From NCBI GenBank assembly GCA_963205455.1, contig CAUJJL010000123.1, positions 1 through 32,664 of the forward strand: a DNA stretch of 32,664 nucleotides, given 5' to 3'. The DNA is from Verrucomicrobiota bacterium. GTDB taxonomy: Bacteria; Verrucomicrobiota; Verrucomicrobiia; Opitutales; Opitutaceae. Within the stretch, counting starts at the first letter, position 1. Every line of letters starts with the position of its first letter. Under the pieces are notes generated by a model, which did no database searches, had not been told where the DNA came from, and saw only the letters and a program-made list of their open reading frames with translations. The translations under genes and the position numbers were made by a program. Shown here piece after piece: positions 1-7,761 of this stretch.

Positions 1-1257
1 CAGACTGTGGAGGTAGGCGACCAGCGCGCGCGCCTCGTTGTCGTTGATGGTAAAGTTGGGTGCCCATTGTCCCGCATCGTTGCGGGCCATGTAGCCGCCA
101 AACCACATCTTGTTGCCGGGCTTCACCTCATTGGGCTCCACGAGCCAGCGGTGAAGATTCTGTGGAGTATTCTCCAGAAGGCCTCCGGCGATGGTGGTGC
201 GTGCACCAACATGGGTGAGATCCGGCCCCGTTATGCCGATGCCCGCGTGCCCGCGAATGGTGTGGCAGCCCACGCAGGTCTTTTCCTGGAAGAGCTTTCT
301 TCCCTGAGCCACCAGCTCAAGGTTGTCGTCGACGGTGATCTCCTGCTGCTTCTTCCACGCGGCGAACGGCTGCTGATCGAACGCCTCGCTCCAGCCTGGA
401 GCATTGCGCTTGTGCTTTTCGTAGGTGTAGGACGCGAATTGAATCCGTGGCTGATCGATCGCACCGGCGAAGAGAGAACCCGCCTTGCGGGCCGGATTCT
501 TCTGGTTGGCGAGCCAGGCATTGAAGTCGCTTTCCGAAAGCGCAATGACGCGGAAACGCATCACGGCATGGGACTCACCGCAATATTCGGCGCATTGTCC
601 CCAGAAGTATCCAGGGTTATCTGCCTGCAGCCAAAGGAAATTGCCGCGGTTGGGAATCATGTCGACCTTGCCCGCGAGTTTGGGAACCCAGAAGGAGTGG
701 ATGACGTCGATCGTGCGGAGATTGACGCGCACGGGGCGGCCCGCGGGAATCACGAGTTCGTTTGCGGTGAGCAGGTTGCCGGATCCGTCGATCTGCTCCT
801 TCGGGTACTCGAACTTGAACCACCACTGGTAACCGGTCGCATTGACCTCGTAGGCATTCGCCTTCTCGGCTTCAGGCACGTCATAGCTGTACCAGATGCC
901 GTGGATCGTGGGCACAGCGATGATGACAAGCGCCATGATCGATGCTCCGATCAGGCTGATCTCAACCAACGGGTTGCCATGGCTCTGCTCCGGAGGTTCA
1001 CGCTCCGGATCGTTTTCGTTCGCCTTGAATTTCAGCGTGGCATAGGCGAGCACACCGCCCACAAAGATAAAGATGACGGTGCACACCCACAGCGTCACAT
1101 AGAAGAGATCGAGCTGTGACTTGGCCACCGGGCCCTCGGCTTGGAATGTGGATTGCGGGCCATAGATCCAGCCACCTGTGAGTAGCGGCAGGCATGCGAC
1201 AGCCAAGGCCTGGCACGCGCGTCGTGCCGGAAGACGAAGAAAGGAGGGAAATGTCAT
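1..1257 (-). CDS. coxB: Cytochrome c oxidase subunit II with C-terminal cytochrome c domain (caa3 type), 3' end cut by window
   Basis: Subunit II of a terminal haem-copper oxidase, which takes electrons from cytochrome c into the CuA centre. The 419 visible codons read: an N-terminal signal-like segment; two transmembrane helices at about 50-75 and 97-122; a cupredoxin domain with a His in DVIHSF and the CuA loop CAEYCGESHAVM starting at Cys222; then a fused cytochrome c domain with CVGCH at 328-332 and a candidate axial Met in the later MWFGGYM. The fused haem domain marks a caa3-type enzyme. The frame is still open at base 1, so the C-terminus lies outside the window. The ATG at 1257 is the only start after an in-frame upstream stop; it has no clear Shine-Dalgarno. 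Subunit I and III genes would be expected beyond the left edge. A long ORF on the opposite strand is only its shadow. Confidence 0.93.
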   Translation of the reverse strand, partial: MTFPSFLRLPARRACQALAVACLPLLTGGWIYGPQSTFQAEGPVAKSQLDLFYVTLWVCTVIFIFVGGVLAYATLKFKANENDPEREPPEQSHGNPLVEISLIGASIMALVIIAVPTIHGIWYSYDVPEAEKANAYEVNATGYQWWFKFEYPKEQIDGSGNLLTANELVIPAGRPVRVNLRTIDVIHSFWVPKLAGKVDMIPNRGNFLWLQADNPGYFWGQCAEYCGESHAVMRFRVIALSESDFNAWLANQKNPARKAGSLFAGAIDQPRIQFASYTYEKHKRNAPGWSEAFDQQPFAAWKKQQEITVDDNLELVAQGRKLFQEKTCVGCHTIRGHAGIGITGPDLTHVGARTTIAGGLLENTPQNLHRWLVEPNEVKPGNKMWFGGYMARNDAGQWAPNFTINDNEARALVAYLHSL

Positions 1258-1288
1258 ATCGCCGGAAAAGGAGAGTCAGCAATCGCAA

Positions 1289-1312
1289 GGACGCTGGTAC
1301 ATTCCAGCGTCC
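1289..1312. promoter_or_regulatory. Perfect 9-bp inverted repeat upstream of coxB
   Basis: GGACGCTGG (1289-1297) and CCAGCGTCC (1304-1312) form a perfect 9-bp stem with a 6-base loop, 31 bases upstream of the coxB ATG. No T-run follows on either strand, so a classical terminator is unlikely. It could be an operator for a dimeric regulator or a hairpin in the coxB leader; the function is inferred only. Confidence 0.45.
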
Positions 1313-1436
1313 ACATCCGAGCTTCCCATTTCAAGCCATTACTTTGACTTCTGTCATCCGCCTTTCTTGCGGTGGATCAAGGGAGTGATGAAAATCTCTG
1401 GCCCGGCAGCCGGTGCAGATGAAAAAACTTTCAGTT

Positions 1437-2549
1437 TCACGCGGAGGTTCGCAGCTCGTGCCGGGCGATCAGTTCGGCGACAACGCTTCCGACGGTTTCC
1501 TCGCGATTGAAATGGTCGTAGATGCGGCGCCGTGAAGTGTTGTCGAGCTCAAGTGCCTGCTCGCAGGCTGCTCCCAGGTCCTGAAGATTGCCATGGCTGT
1601 AGCGCAGGATCAGGCCCGCCTGAGCCAGCGTTTCGAGACGCCCGCCTGCCACAGAGTTTTCACTGACGGGCACCATGCCCATACATCCCGACCAGAACGG
1701 ACGGTCCGTGTGTGTGGCCGCCATTGCGGGTGTTGCAAACTTTCTCCCCTCGGGGCAAAGGCTGACCTTGTACCTGCTCAGGGTGGAGCGTTCCGCGACG
1801 GAGACCGAGTGATCTGCAAATATCCGGAAGGAGTCTTTGAACTTTTTTTGCAGGAAATCCACCTGCCGCTGGCGGTGCGGTGTCAGTCCAAGTTTTGACC
1901 CAAGGAAGATGATTTTCTTCTCGGAATTTTCGTTGAACGACACTGAGAAGGGAAGGCAGTTTGCCACCCAACTGCGATGAAGCATGAGGCAGCCATTTTT
2001 CAACAAGGGTGCGGCCTTTGCCGCGAGCGGATCTTCGTCATGGATGAAAACATCCAGATGTGGTGCCAGGTCCGCGAAGCAAGGCATGGTGCGGCTCGCC
2101 TCATCAAAGGCATAAAAGAGGATGCGGATGTCCAGTTTTCGCAGGATGGGACCGAGGCTTTTCCAGGTTCCTGCAAGGCTCTGGGGATGCTGGCCCATGA
2201 AAACGAGCCACCAGGTTTCGCCGGCAGGCTTCTGCCGACAGCGCTGCAGGAAGTCGGTCATCGATGTCACCCCCACGACAAACGCGGGCTGAAACTGGAG
2301 CGATGGATGTGAAAGCGCGCCAAAAACCCGGGCGTTCTCGCCATGCCAGTCGCAGTCGAGCCTGGCGAGCGCAGTCAGCGAAGGGTCGTTTGCATCGCTG
2401 ACCTTCCCGCGGAGATCGAGGCTGGGCAGCCGGGACAGAAAGTCATCGACGGGCTCGAGCCGGTCAGCCCAGGTCGTGAAGTGAAACAGACGCTGAACCC
2501 GCGGGTGGACTTGATCTGGTGGCAGCGCGGGATCCCGGGCGACACTCAC
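1437..2549 (-). CDS. Exostosin-like / Glyco_trans_1_2-like glycosyltransferase
   Basis: About 370 residues with no signal peptide. The N-terminal two thirds are unassigned. The last third carries YKVSLCPEG, then HTDRPFWSGCMGMVPVSEN, then a helical tail. This order (a small-Cys-Pro-Gly strand, a bulky W/GC turn, then an x-VPV strand) is what exostosin (GT47-like) and related glycosyltransferases show at the nucleotide-sugar pocket. The start used here is a GTG at 2549 whose GTGA overlaps the TGA of the 86-residue ORF upstream, suggesting translational coupling. A TTG at 2582 is also open, and the reading frame stays open upstream to about 2678. It may alternatively be one protein split by a frameshift with that ORF. 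Neighbouring nucleotide-sugar genes support a role in surface polysaccharide. The family call is by eye and moderate. Confidence 0.5.
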   Translation of the reverse strand: MSVARDPALPPDQVHPRVQRLFHFTTWADRLEPVDDFLSRLPSLDLRGKVSDANDPSLTALARLDCDWHGENARVFGALSHPSLQFQPAFVVGVTSMTDFLQRCRQKPAGETWWLVFMGQHPQSLAGTWKSLGPILRKLDIRILFYAFDEASRTMPCFADLAPHLDVFIHDEDPLAAKAAPLLKNGCLMLHRSWVANCLPFSVSFNENSEKKIIFLGSKLGLTPHRQRQVDFLQKKFKDSFRIFADHSVSVAERSTLSRYKVSLCPEGRKFATPAMAATHTDRPFWSGCMGMVPVSENSVAGGRLETLAQAGLILRYSHGNLQDLGAACEQALELDNTSRRRIYDHFNREETVGSVVAELIARHELRTSA

Positions 2550-2806
2550 GCTGCGTCGCTGCCGAAAGGATTCTTCGTCCAAAGCGCAACCGGGGGAGTG
2601 GAAGGCTGGCCCATGGAGGCCATCAGGCGATCGTGCAGCGACGGCATGGAAGGAATCATTTCCTCCAACCCTTCATCGTCAATAACAACATCGTGCCATC
2701 TGCCCAAAGGCATGCCGCATTCCACATCGCGGTACAGGGCGTCGGCCCAGCCGGGATTGACCCGGCGTGCGGGCGATTTTGGTAGTGGCGGAAGCGAGTA
2801 GGACAT
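2546..2806 (-). CDS. Small ORF (86 aa) coupled to, or the frameshifted N-terminus of, the glycosyltransferase
   Basis: Starts at ATG 2806 (MSYSLPPLPK) and ends with TGA at 2546-2548, sharing four bases with the GTG start of the glycosyltransferase. The protein is unrecognised: proline-rich at the start, acidic in the middle (VVIDDEGLEEM), with no membrane segment or cysteine pair. Either it is an independent short protein translated just ahead of the glycosyltransferase, or a one-base indel between about 2546 and 2678 has split one protein of roughly 456 residues. A run of five C (minus strand) near 2592-2596 is a plausible slippage site. No Shine-Dalgarno is visible. Confidence 0.4.
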   Translation of the reverse strand: MSYSLPPLPKSPARRVNPGWADALYRDVECGMPLGRWHDVVIDDEGLEEMIPSMPSLHDRLMASMGQPSTPPVALWTKNPFGSDAA

Positions 2807-2954
2807 GGGCCATGCAATCGGACCCGGCGGGGGGAGCCTGAACAACAAACCGCGCACTAGGGAAAACACTTTGGAAATCCCGGGAAGGCATCGGGAGTGC
2901 AGCAGGAGAACGTTTTCAGCCGGCAAAGTGGCGGCTGGAAAGCTCGCCGGCAAT

Positions 2955-3602
2955 ATGCTGAGTTTCCGTGTGGAGGACCATTTGACTACCGGCTCAAATC
3001 GCAAAACATCGACCGCAGAAAAGGCAGGCGTGTCCTCAGTGACCCGTCGTCGTGCGATGTTTCTCGATCGGGATGGGACGGTGATCGTTCACATCCCGTA
3101 CCTGCATACGCCGGAACAGGTGGAACTGATCGCGGGTGCAAAGGCGGCACTCGAAAGTGCGCGGGCAGCCGGGTTTTCGCTCTACCTCTTTACCAACCAA
3201 TCCGGAGTGGGGCGTGGAATGTTCGGCCTTGATGCCGTGCATGCCGTCAATCGCAGGATGATGGACCTGCTCGGCGCGTCGTCCGATTCCAACTTTTTTG
3301 CAGGCGTGTGCATCGCACCGGAGGCGCCCGATGCCCCCATGGTGTATCGCAAGCCGTCGCCCCGCTATATCCTCGAAACCTGCAAGGTAGACAGACTGGA
3401 TCCTGAGCTCTGCTGGATGATCGGAGATTCTCCGTCTGATTGGGAGGCCGGCATTGCGGCGGGGATCAACGTGGCCGCGGTCGGTTGTACGGACGAAGAG
3501 CCGCTGGAGAATCGTCGGCTGCGCGAGGAAAGAGGCGTGCGCGGCCATCCCGACCTGGCTGCCGCTGTCCGGGCTATCGTCGAAATCCAGACCGGTTGCT
3601 GA
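2955..3602 (+). CDS. HAD-IIIA phosphatase, GmhB-like (heptose bisphosphate phosphatase family)
   Basis: A 215-residue cytoplasmic HAD phosphatase. The catalytic motif is FLDRDGT at 36-42 (nucleophile Asp38, acid/base Asp40), motif II is TNQSG at 80-84, the lysine is in YRKPSP (Lys133), and the metal motif is GDSPSD (Asp158, Asp162). The order and length fit GmhB and histidinol-phosphate phosphatases. GmhB normally holds a zinc ion with four Cys/His in the loop before RKP; here that loop is GVCIAPEAPDAPMVYRKP, with only one Cys, so zinc binding is probably lost. The start is uncertain: ATG 2955 was chosen, but GTG 3039, preceded by AGGCAGG, also fits and gives a shorter N-terminus. It faces away from the glycosyltransferase and lies beside nucleotide-sugar genes, so a sugar phosphate substrate is likely but unproven. 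Confidence 0.75.
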   Translation: MLSFRVEDHLTTGSNRKTSTAEKAGVSSVTRRRAMFLDRDGTVIVHIPYLHTPEQVELIAGAKAALESARAAGFSLYLFTNQSGVGRGMFGLDAVHAVNRRMMDLLGASSDSNFFAGVCIAPEAPDAPMVYRKPSPRYILETCKVDRLDPELCWMIGDSPSDWEAGIAAGINVAAVGCTDEEPLENRRLREERGVRGHPDLAAAVRAIVEIQTGC

Positions 3603-3684
3603 GTGCATTGTCAGAATCTGGAGTCCAGCCCTCAGGTGGAAAAACCGCACTTGCCGCCGGGGGAGAGAGGCCTAGCATGAAACG

Positions 3685-3897
3685 ATGCCAGTGAGCGCAG
3701 CCCTCTCTTCCCAGCTTGATCAACTAACGCCAGCAGAGAAAGCCGCGGTGGCCGATACATTATTACGCCAGCTTGATGAGCAATGGCAACCGACGGACGC
3801 ACAATTGGCCAAGCTCCAGCAGCGCGAGAGGCAGGCAGAAGAGCGTCCCGACGCCACACTGCCTGTCGGAGAAGAGATTCAGCGCCTGCGCCGATGA
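3685..3897 (+). CDS. Addiction-module antitoxin, TIGR02574 / PF09720-like
   Basis: A 70-residue protein with the pattern of the putative addiction-module component family: a helix LTPAEKAAVADTLLRQLDEQ, then an acidic/Lys-rich helix, then a basic end (EEIQRLRR). These proteins neutralise RelE/ParE-like toxins encoded immediately downstream. That is the arrangement here: its TGA overlaps an ATG (ATGA, 3894-3897) that opens a toxin-like N-terminus. The toxin is cut short, so this antitoxin may be an orphan. A GGGGGAGAGAGG tract at about 3659-3670 could serve as ribosome binding site at somewhat long spacing. Family call by eye. Confidence 0.65.
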   Translation: MPVSAALSSQLDQLTPAEKAAVADTLLRQLDEQWQPTDAQLAKLQQRERQAEERPDATLPVGEEIQRLRR

Positions 3898-4151
3898 AAT
3901 CGTTTCGGCTGTCGGGGGACCTGCCGAACGACCTTCAGGCAGCCTACGACTATTATTTTGCCCGCAGTCCTGAGTCAGCTCTGGTTTCTACCAACTGCTC
4001 GCGCACCCAGGCGATCACTGGCTTCAGGCCGGCTCCGAGCGAGATTGGATTGAAGTCGGGCCACAGTCGGCGGAGCCGCGTGATCTCCAGGCATTTTGAG
4101 CGCGCGCCTGTGTATTTGCTCGTGTCGTATTGGATGCGTGATGGGTCATAG
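3894..4151 (+). pseudogene. Truncated RelE/ParE-family toxin remnant
   Basis: The ATG overlaps the antitoxin stop. The first 27 or so residues (3894 to about 3974) read MKSFRLSGDLPNDLQAAYDY followed by YFARSPE, which resembles the N-terminus of ParE/RelE toxins (start strand, then a long helix ending AYDYY). After about 3975 the frame runs on to 4151 but is antisense to the 3' end of the epimerase gene (3953-4906), and its Arg/Ser-rich sequence is meaningless. The toxin's catalytic or C-terminal part is absent. The likely explanation is that a toxin gene was broken where the sugar operon joins it. Confidence 0.5.
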
Positions 4152-4906
4152 CCGACCTGGAGGCAGATCAGTTCGGCAAAAGTCCTGATGGGGTATTCCT
4201 CGCCTGCGCCGACATTGACGACCTGTCCTTCCACACGGGGACTGAGCTCGAGCGCGACGCGTACAAAGTCGTCGACGAGGATCAATTCGCGGCGTTGGTG
4301 TCCGTCGCCCCAGAGGATCACGGGCTCATTGTAGAGATGGCCGCGCAGGATTTTTCGGATCAGATCAAAAATGAAGTGGAGCTGGCGACCGTCCGAGTGA
4401 TATTCCGGTCCATAGAGCGTCGAGGGAATGAGCGTGAGGTGCTTCAGGCCGTATTGCTTCGCGAGGGCGAGCTGTCCGATCCACAGCATGCGCTTGGTCA
4501 TGGCATAGGTGAAGAGACTGTCGATCGGCTGTCCCTCGAGATAGTTTTCTTCCCGGAGTTCGCGATCAGGCGCGTAGGCGCAGCTCGTCCCAATTGTGAT
4601 GAGCTTGGCCTGTTTCTGGGAGGACGCCCACCACTCAAGGACGGTCGTGTTCAGCCTCTGATTGTGAACCCATTGTTCACCCGGGTGGTGCAGGCAGAAG
4701 TCCCCTGCCTGGGTCCAGGCGGCGAGATGATAGATGCGATCGAAACGACGGGAGTTCCAGGGCGTCAGTGCCGCGGGATCGAGGAGATTGCAGTCGCGCG
4801 AGCGCGGGGCCACGACATGATGGCCGGCGTTTTCAAGCGCGGATGTCAGGTGGCGCCCGAGGAAGCCGTGTCCGCCTGTCACGAAGATCGAAAGCGACCG
4901 GCTCAT
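3953..4906 (-). CDS. Extended SDR NAD(P)-dependent sugar epimerase/dehydratase (GDP-fucose synthase-like)
   Basis: A 317-residue extended SDR acting on a nucleotide sugar. The Rossmann glycine motif TGGHGFLG is at 10-17, the catalytic Ser at 108 (GTSCAYAP) and the YxxxK at 134-138 (YAMTK). The TxYGP and GDGxQxR(E) elements that follow are typical of GDP-fucose synthase and related epimerase/reductases. It is the last gene of the four-gene operon read leftwards; its ATG overlaps the stop of the methyltransferase by four bases. Its own 3' end overlaps the toxin remnant on the other strand, so the last residues may have been altered by a rearrangement. Exact substrate unknown. Confidence 0.85.
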   Translation of the reverse strand: MSRSLSIFVTGGHGFLGRHLTSALENAGHHVVAPRSRDCNLLDPAALTPWNSRRFDRIYHLAAWTQAGDFCLHHPGEQWVHNQRLNTTVLEWWASSQKQAKLITIGTSCAYAPDRELREENYLEGQPIDSLFTYAMTKRMLWIGQLALAKQYGLKHLTLIPSTLYGPEYHSDGRQLHFIFDLIRKILRGHLYNEPVILWGDGHQRRELILVDDFVRVALELSPRVEGQVVNVGAGEEYPIRTFAELICLQVGYDPSRIQYDTSKYTGARSKCLEITRLRRLWPDFNPISLGAGLKPVIAWVREQLVETRADSGLRAK

Positions 4907-6105
4907 GTCTCCTTCGGGTTGACCGGAAAATAGAACTCAACACCGCGCGCGATCAGATGCGCGTAGCGCGCAAGGATCTCCTTCCTGAAATTCCACGCGA
5001 GCACGTAGTAGACGTCAGGTACCTCGGTAAACTCGTCCTCGATCCGCACGGGAATGTGGCTGCCGGGAGCGAGCAGTCCGCGTCGGTGCGGATTGCGTTC
5101 GGTCAGGCATTCGATGAGTTCCGGGCCGATTCCGTAGTAGTTCAGCAGGGTGTTTCCCTTCACCGGAGCTCCAAGCCCGAAGACCCGTTTGCCCGCCTTT
5201 CGGCATTGTTCGAGATAGGCGCGGTTCTCTTCGCGTCGCAGCGCGATTCGTCGGCCGAAATCGTGGTACCAGGAGAGTGTATTTGCACCGGCAGCATCCT
5301 CGGCAGCGATGAAGTCCGCGAGCCGCGCGCTTGGTCTTGCAGCGGGAGCGTGGGTCACGTGCGCGATGATGGATCCACCGTGGATGGGCGAGAGTTCCGC
5401 GTCGAAGAGCGCCAGGCCGTGACGCCTGAGCAACGTGTCGAGCGTGCGCAGATTGTAGTAGAGCAGGTGTTCGTGGTAGATCTGATCGAAGGCGTCGTTC
5501 TCCACGATGCGCTTCATGTAGAGGAACTGGATGACGAAGACTCCGTCCGGAGCCAGGCAGTGCCGGATGCCCTCGGTAACGGAATGAAGTTCCTCGAGGT
5601 GAAAGAAGACGCCGGACGCATTTATGACTTCAAAGGTGCGATTGAGGGATCGTGCGGTCTGTTCGTTGAAGAACGCACGAACCGTGGTGAGACCGGCGGC
5701 ATTGGCGAGATCGGATGGAAGTATTGCTGGCTCCACACCGACGATGTCATAGCCCAGTGCGCGGTAATGCCGGAGCTGGGTGCCGTCGTTGGATCCGATG
5801 TCGAGCATCGCTTTTCGAGTGCGATCCTTGAAGTAGCGTTCGTCGACTGCCTGGGCAACGGATTGAAAGTGATCGCTCAGTGTTTTCGTGGTGCCCGAGA
5901 GGTAGGTGTGGTCCGCGAACATCGTCTCCTTCGGCACCGTGTAGTCGAGCTGGGCAGTCCCGCAGCGGTCGCACATCACCACCGAGAGAGGGTAGAACGG
6001 TTCCGTGCCTGCTTCCGCGGGTTTCAGGAAATGATTGGCCCAGGGCTGTCGACCGAGGTCGACAGCGGGTGAGAGATGAGTGGAATCGCAGACGCGGCAG
6101 ATCAT
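4903..6105 (-). CDS. Sugar C-methyltransferase (Methyltransf_13/12/14 architecture)
   Basis: A 400-residue SAM-dependent enzyme. It starts with a zinc-knuckle-like domain (Cys3, Cys6, Cys45, Cys48), then a class I methyltransferase fold with the SAM motif LDIGSNDGTQL at 101-111, then the C-terminal domain seen in C-methyltransferases that act on 4-keto nucleotide sugars (GLGAPVKGNTLLNYYG near the middle of that domain). This three-part layout is the TylCIII/NovU type, which adds a methyl branch to a deoxy-sugar ring. It overlaps its neighbours on both sides by four bases (ATGA). With two SDR genes and a nucleotidyltransferase it probably helps make a branched-chain nucleotide sugar; the product is not predictable from sequence. 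Confidence 0.85.
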   Translation of the reverse strand: MICRVCDSTHLSPAVDLGRQPWANHFLKPAEAGTEPFYPLSVVMCDRCGTAQLDYTVPKETMFADHTYLSGTTKTLSDHFQSVAQAVDERYFKDRTRKAMLDIGSNDGTQLRHYRALGYDIVGVEPAILPSDLANAAGLTTVRAFFNEQTARSLNRTFEVINASGVFFHLEELHSVTEGIRHCLAPDGVFVIQFLYMKRIVENDAFDQIYHEHLLYYNLRTLDTLLRRHGLALFDAELSPIHGGSIIAHVTHAPAARPSARLADFIAAEDAAGANTLSWYHDFGRRIALRREENRAYLEQCRKAGKRVFGLGAPVKGNTLLNYYGIGPELIECLTERNPHRRGLLAPGSHIPVRIEDEFTEVPDVYYVLAWNFRKEILARYAHLIARGVEFYFPVNPKET

Positions 6106-6836
6106 ACGAAGTGGCCCTGATGGGAGGCGATGAACTGACCCGCAGCCGCGAGCGTTTCGGGCGTTCCGATGTCGAGAAACGGTGCGGTCACGGTTGTCGC
6201 ATGCACCCGGTGTTTCGCGGCGAGCGCAGGAAAGACGTCGAATTCAAAGCTGAGCGGGCGCGTGGACGGCAGTTCTCTCAGCGTGCGTTCGCTGAAGGCG
6301 TAAACGCCGGCGTTGATGGTGCCGGCGCCGGGAGTCTTTTCACGGAAGGCATTGAGAAGTCCGTCTCCACGGATGTCGAGGGATCCGAAGCGACTGGCGT
6401 CCGGGAGAGCGAGCCCGAGGAGGGATGCGTCGGCGACACCGGCATCGATCGGCAGCAGCAAAGGTCGAGGATCGGCGAGGACAAGGGAGTCGCCATTGAC
6501 CACGAGCCAGCGACGGTTCGGCGCGGCTTCCGAGGGCAGGGCGTTCAGGCAGCCGCCGGCGGTTCCCATGGGACTTGTTTCGACGCTGGAAGAGACGGTG
6601 ACATTGGGGATCGGCTGGGTTTTGAAATGGTCCTGGATGACATGGGCGAGGTGCCCGGTTGCCATGAAAAACTCCCGGCAGCCCCACCGTGCGAATGCGC
6701 GTACGACCCATTCGACGAATGGGCGTCCGGCGACGCTCGCCATGGGCTTGGGCACTCCGGGTAGAAGATGACTCACCCGCGTGCCGAAACCACCGGCAAG
6801 GACGATGACGCCGGGTGGGTGGGTGCGTTCAGACAT
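6102..6836 (-). CDS. Sugar-1-phosphate nucleotidyltransferase (HddC/RmlA-like)
   Basis: A 244-residue NTP transferase that joins an NTP to a sugar 1-phosphate. The signature VLAGGFGTR lies at 12-20, with the second lysine in the PGVPKP segment (Lys30), PMGTAGG at 89-95 for the base, and the metal aspartate in NGDS (Asp116). The length of about 240 and the early GGFGTR resemble HddC, the heptose-1-phosphate guanylyltransferase. No sugar specificity can be read directly. HddC would fit a GmhB-like phosphatase nearby, but GmhA and the kinase are not in this window. It overlaps the epimerase start region by 8 bases and the methyltransferase by 4. Confidence 0.8.
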   Translation of the reverse strand: MSERTHPPGVIVLAGGFGTRVSHLLPGVPKPMASVAGRPFVEWVVRAFARWGCREFFMATGHLAHVIQDHFKTQPIPNVTVSSSVETSPMGTAGGCLNALPSEAAPNRRWLVVNGDSLVLADPRPLLLPIDAGVADASLLGLALPDASRFGSLDIRGDGLLNAFREKTPGAGTINAGVYAFSERTLRELPSTRPLSFEFDVFPALAAKHRVHATTVTAPFLDIGTPETLAAAGQFIASHQGHFV

Positions 6837-7761
6837 TGCTGTAACGGGAATTTCGAAGGATCGTGTAACCCTTGATCAGTTCGCGGATGCCGCGATCAAG
6901 ATCCCACTCGGTGCGGAATCCGGTTTTCAGCAGGCGCTGATTGGAAACGATGTAGTCCCGCTTGTCTGGATCCTCTCCGACCGGCGCCTCGAGAAACGTG
7001 AAGGCGGGAACATGCTTCTTGATGACGGCGCACAACTCGAGCTTGGAAAGATTGGCCTCCTCCAGTCCGGCGTTGTAGGCGCGCCCCTTCATGAGCTCGA
7101 AGTTCCGTAGGGCGAACGCGAACGCACGCGCCACGTCCTGGATGTGAATGTAATTGCGTTTGAAGTGACCTTCAAAAATCACGACCGCGCGGTCGGTGAC
7201 GGCGCGATGGACAAAGTCATTGACCAGAAGATCGACGCGCATCCGGGGGGAGAGACCGAAGACAGTGGCCAGCCGGAAACTCAGGCTGTTGGTGCGCCGG
7301 AGCACGGCCTCCTCGGCGGCGACCTTGGTCGTGCCGTAGAGGGAAATCGGTCGGAGTGGGGTGTCTTCCGTGCAGAACTTGCCCGATTCGCCGATGCCGT
7401 AGCCGCTGTTGGTGACCGGAAGAAGGATCCATTGCGAGGGAGAGGCCAGGCGACAGATCATCTCGACCGCTTCCTGATTGATCGTGCGGGCGCCGACCGC
7501 GTCGGCCTTGCAAAGCGGTGCGCCGACGAGAGCTGCCAGCGGGATGATGGCATCCGCCTTGGCGACCAGCGGCTTGACCAAAGCCTCATCGCGGCAGTCA
7601 CCCCGCACGACCTGAAATCCATCGAATTTGCAGCATTCGAGCAGGCTCGGTTGTCCGAACATGAACGTGTCGAGGACCGTCACTTCATGCCCTTCGGAGA
7701 GGAGGTGAGGAATTAGGACGGAGCCGATGTAACCGGCTCCGCCGGTAATGAGGAGTTTCAT
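6829..7761 (-). CDS. Extended SDR NAD-dependent nucleotide-sugar epimerase/dehydratase (first gene of operon)
   Basis: A 310-residue extended SDR. The start was set at ATG 7761, where the protein opens directly with MKLLITGGAGYIGS; a longer frame upstream adds only low-quality sequence. The Rossmann motif GGAGYIG is at 7-13, the catalytic Ser about 119 (TNSGYG) and YGTTK at 142-146. It is similar to UDP-glucose 4-epimerase relatives; a true GalE is usually longer. As the first gene of the leftward operon it may work on the nucleotide sugar made by the neighbouring nucleotidyltransferase, epimerising or dehydrating it before the methyl group is added. Confidence 0.85.
   Translation of the reverse strand: MKLLITGGAGYIGSVLIPHLLSEGHEVTVLDTFMFGQPSLLECCKFDGFQVVRGDCRDEALVKPLVAKADAIIPLAALVGAPLCKADAVGARTINQEAVEMICRLASPSQWILLPVTNSGYGIGESGKFCTEDTPLRPISLYGTTKVAAEEAVLRRTNSLSFRLATVFGLSPRMRVDLLVNDFVHRAVTDRAVVIFEGHFKRNYIHIQDVARAFAFALRNFELMKGRAYNAGLEEANLSKLELCAVIKKHVPAFTFLEAPVGEDPDKRDYIVSNQRLLKTGFRTEWDLDRGIRELIKGYTILRNSRYSNV

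Noticed and set aside
7..1119. Long 370-residue open frame antisense to coxB on the plus strand
   Set aside because: It is the shadow of the coxB coding strand in a GC-rich genome; no motif is seen and coxB has full CuA and haem motifs.
4768..6072. 434-residue plus-strand open frame over the methyltransferase gene
   Set aside because: Overlaps a methyltransferase with SAM and cysteine motifs; its composition is a frame shadow.
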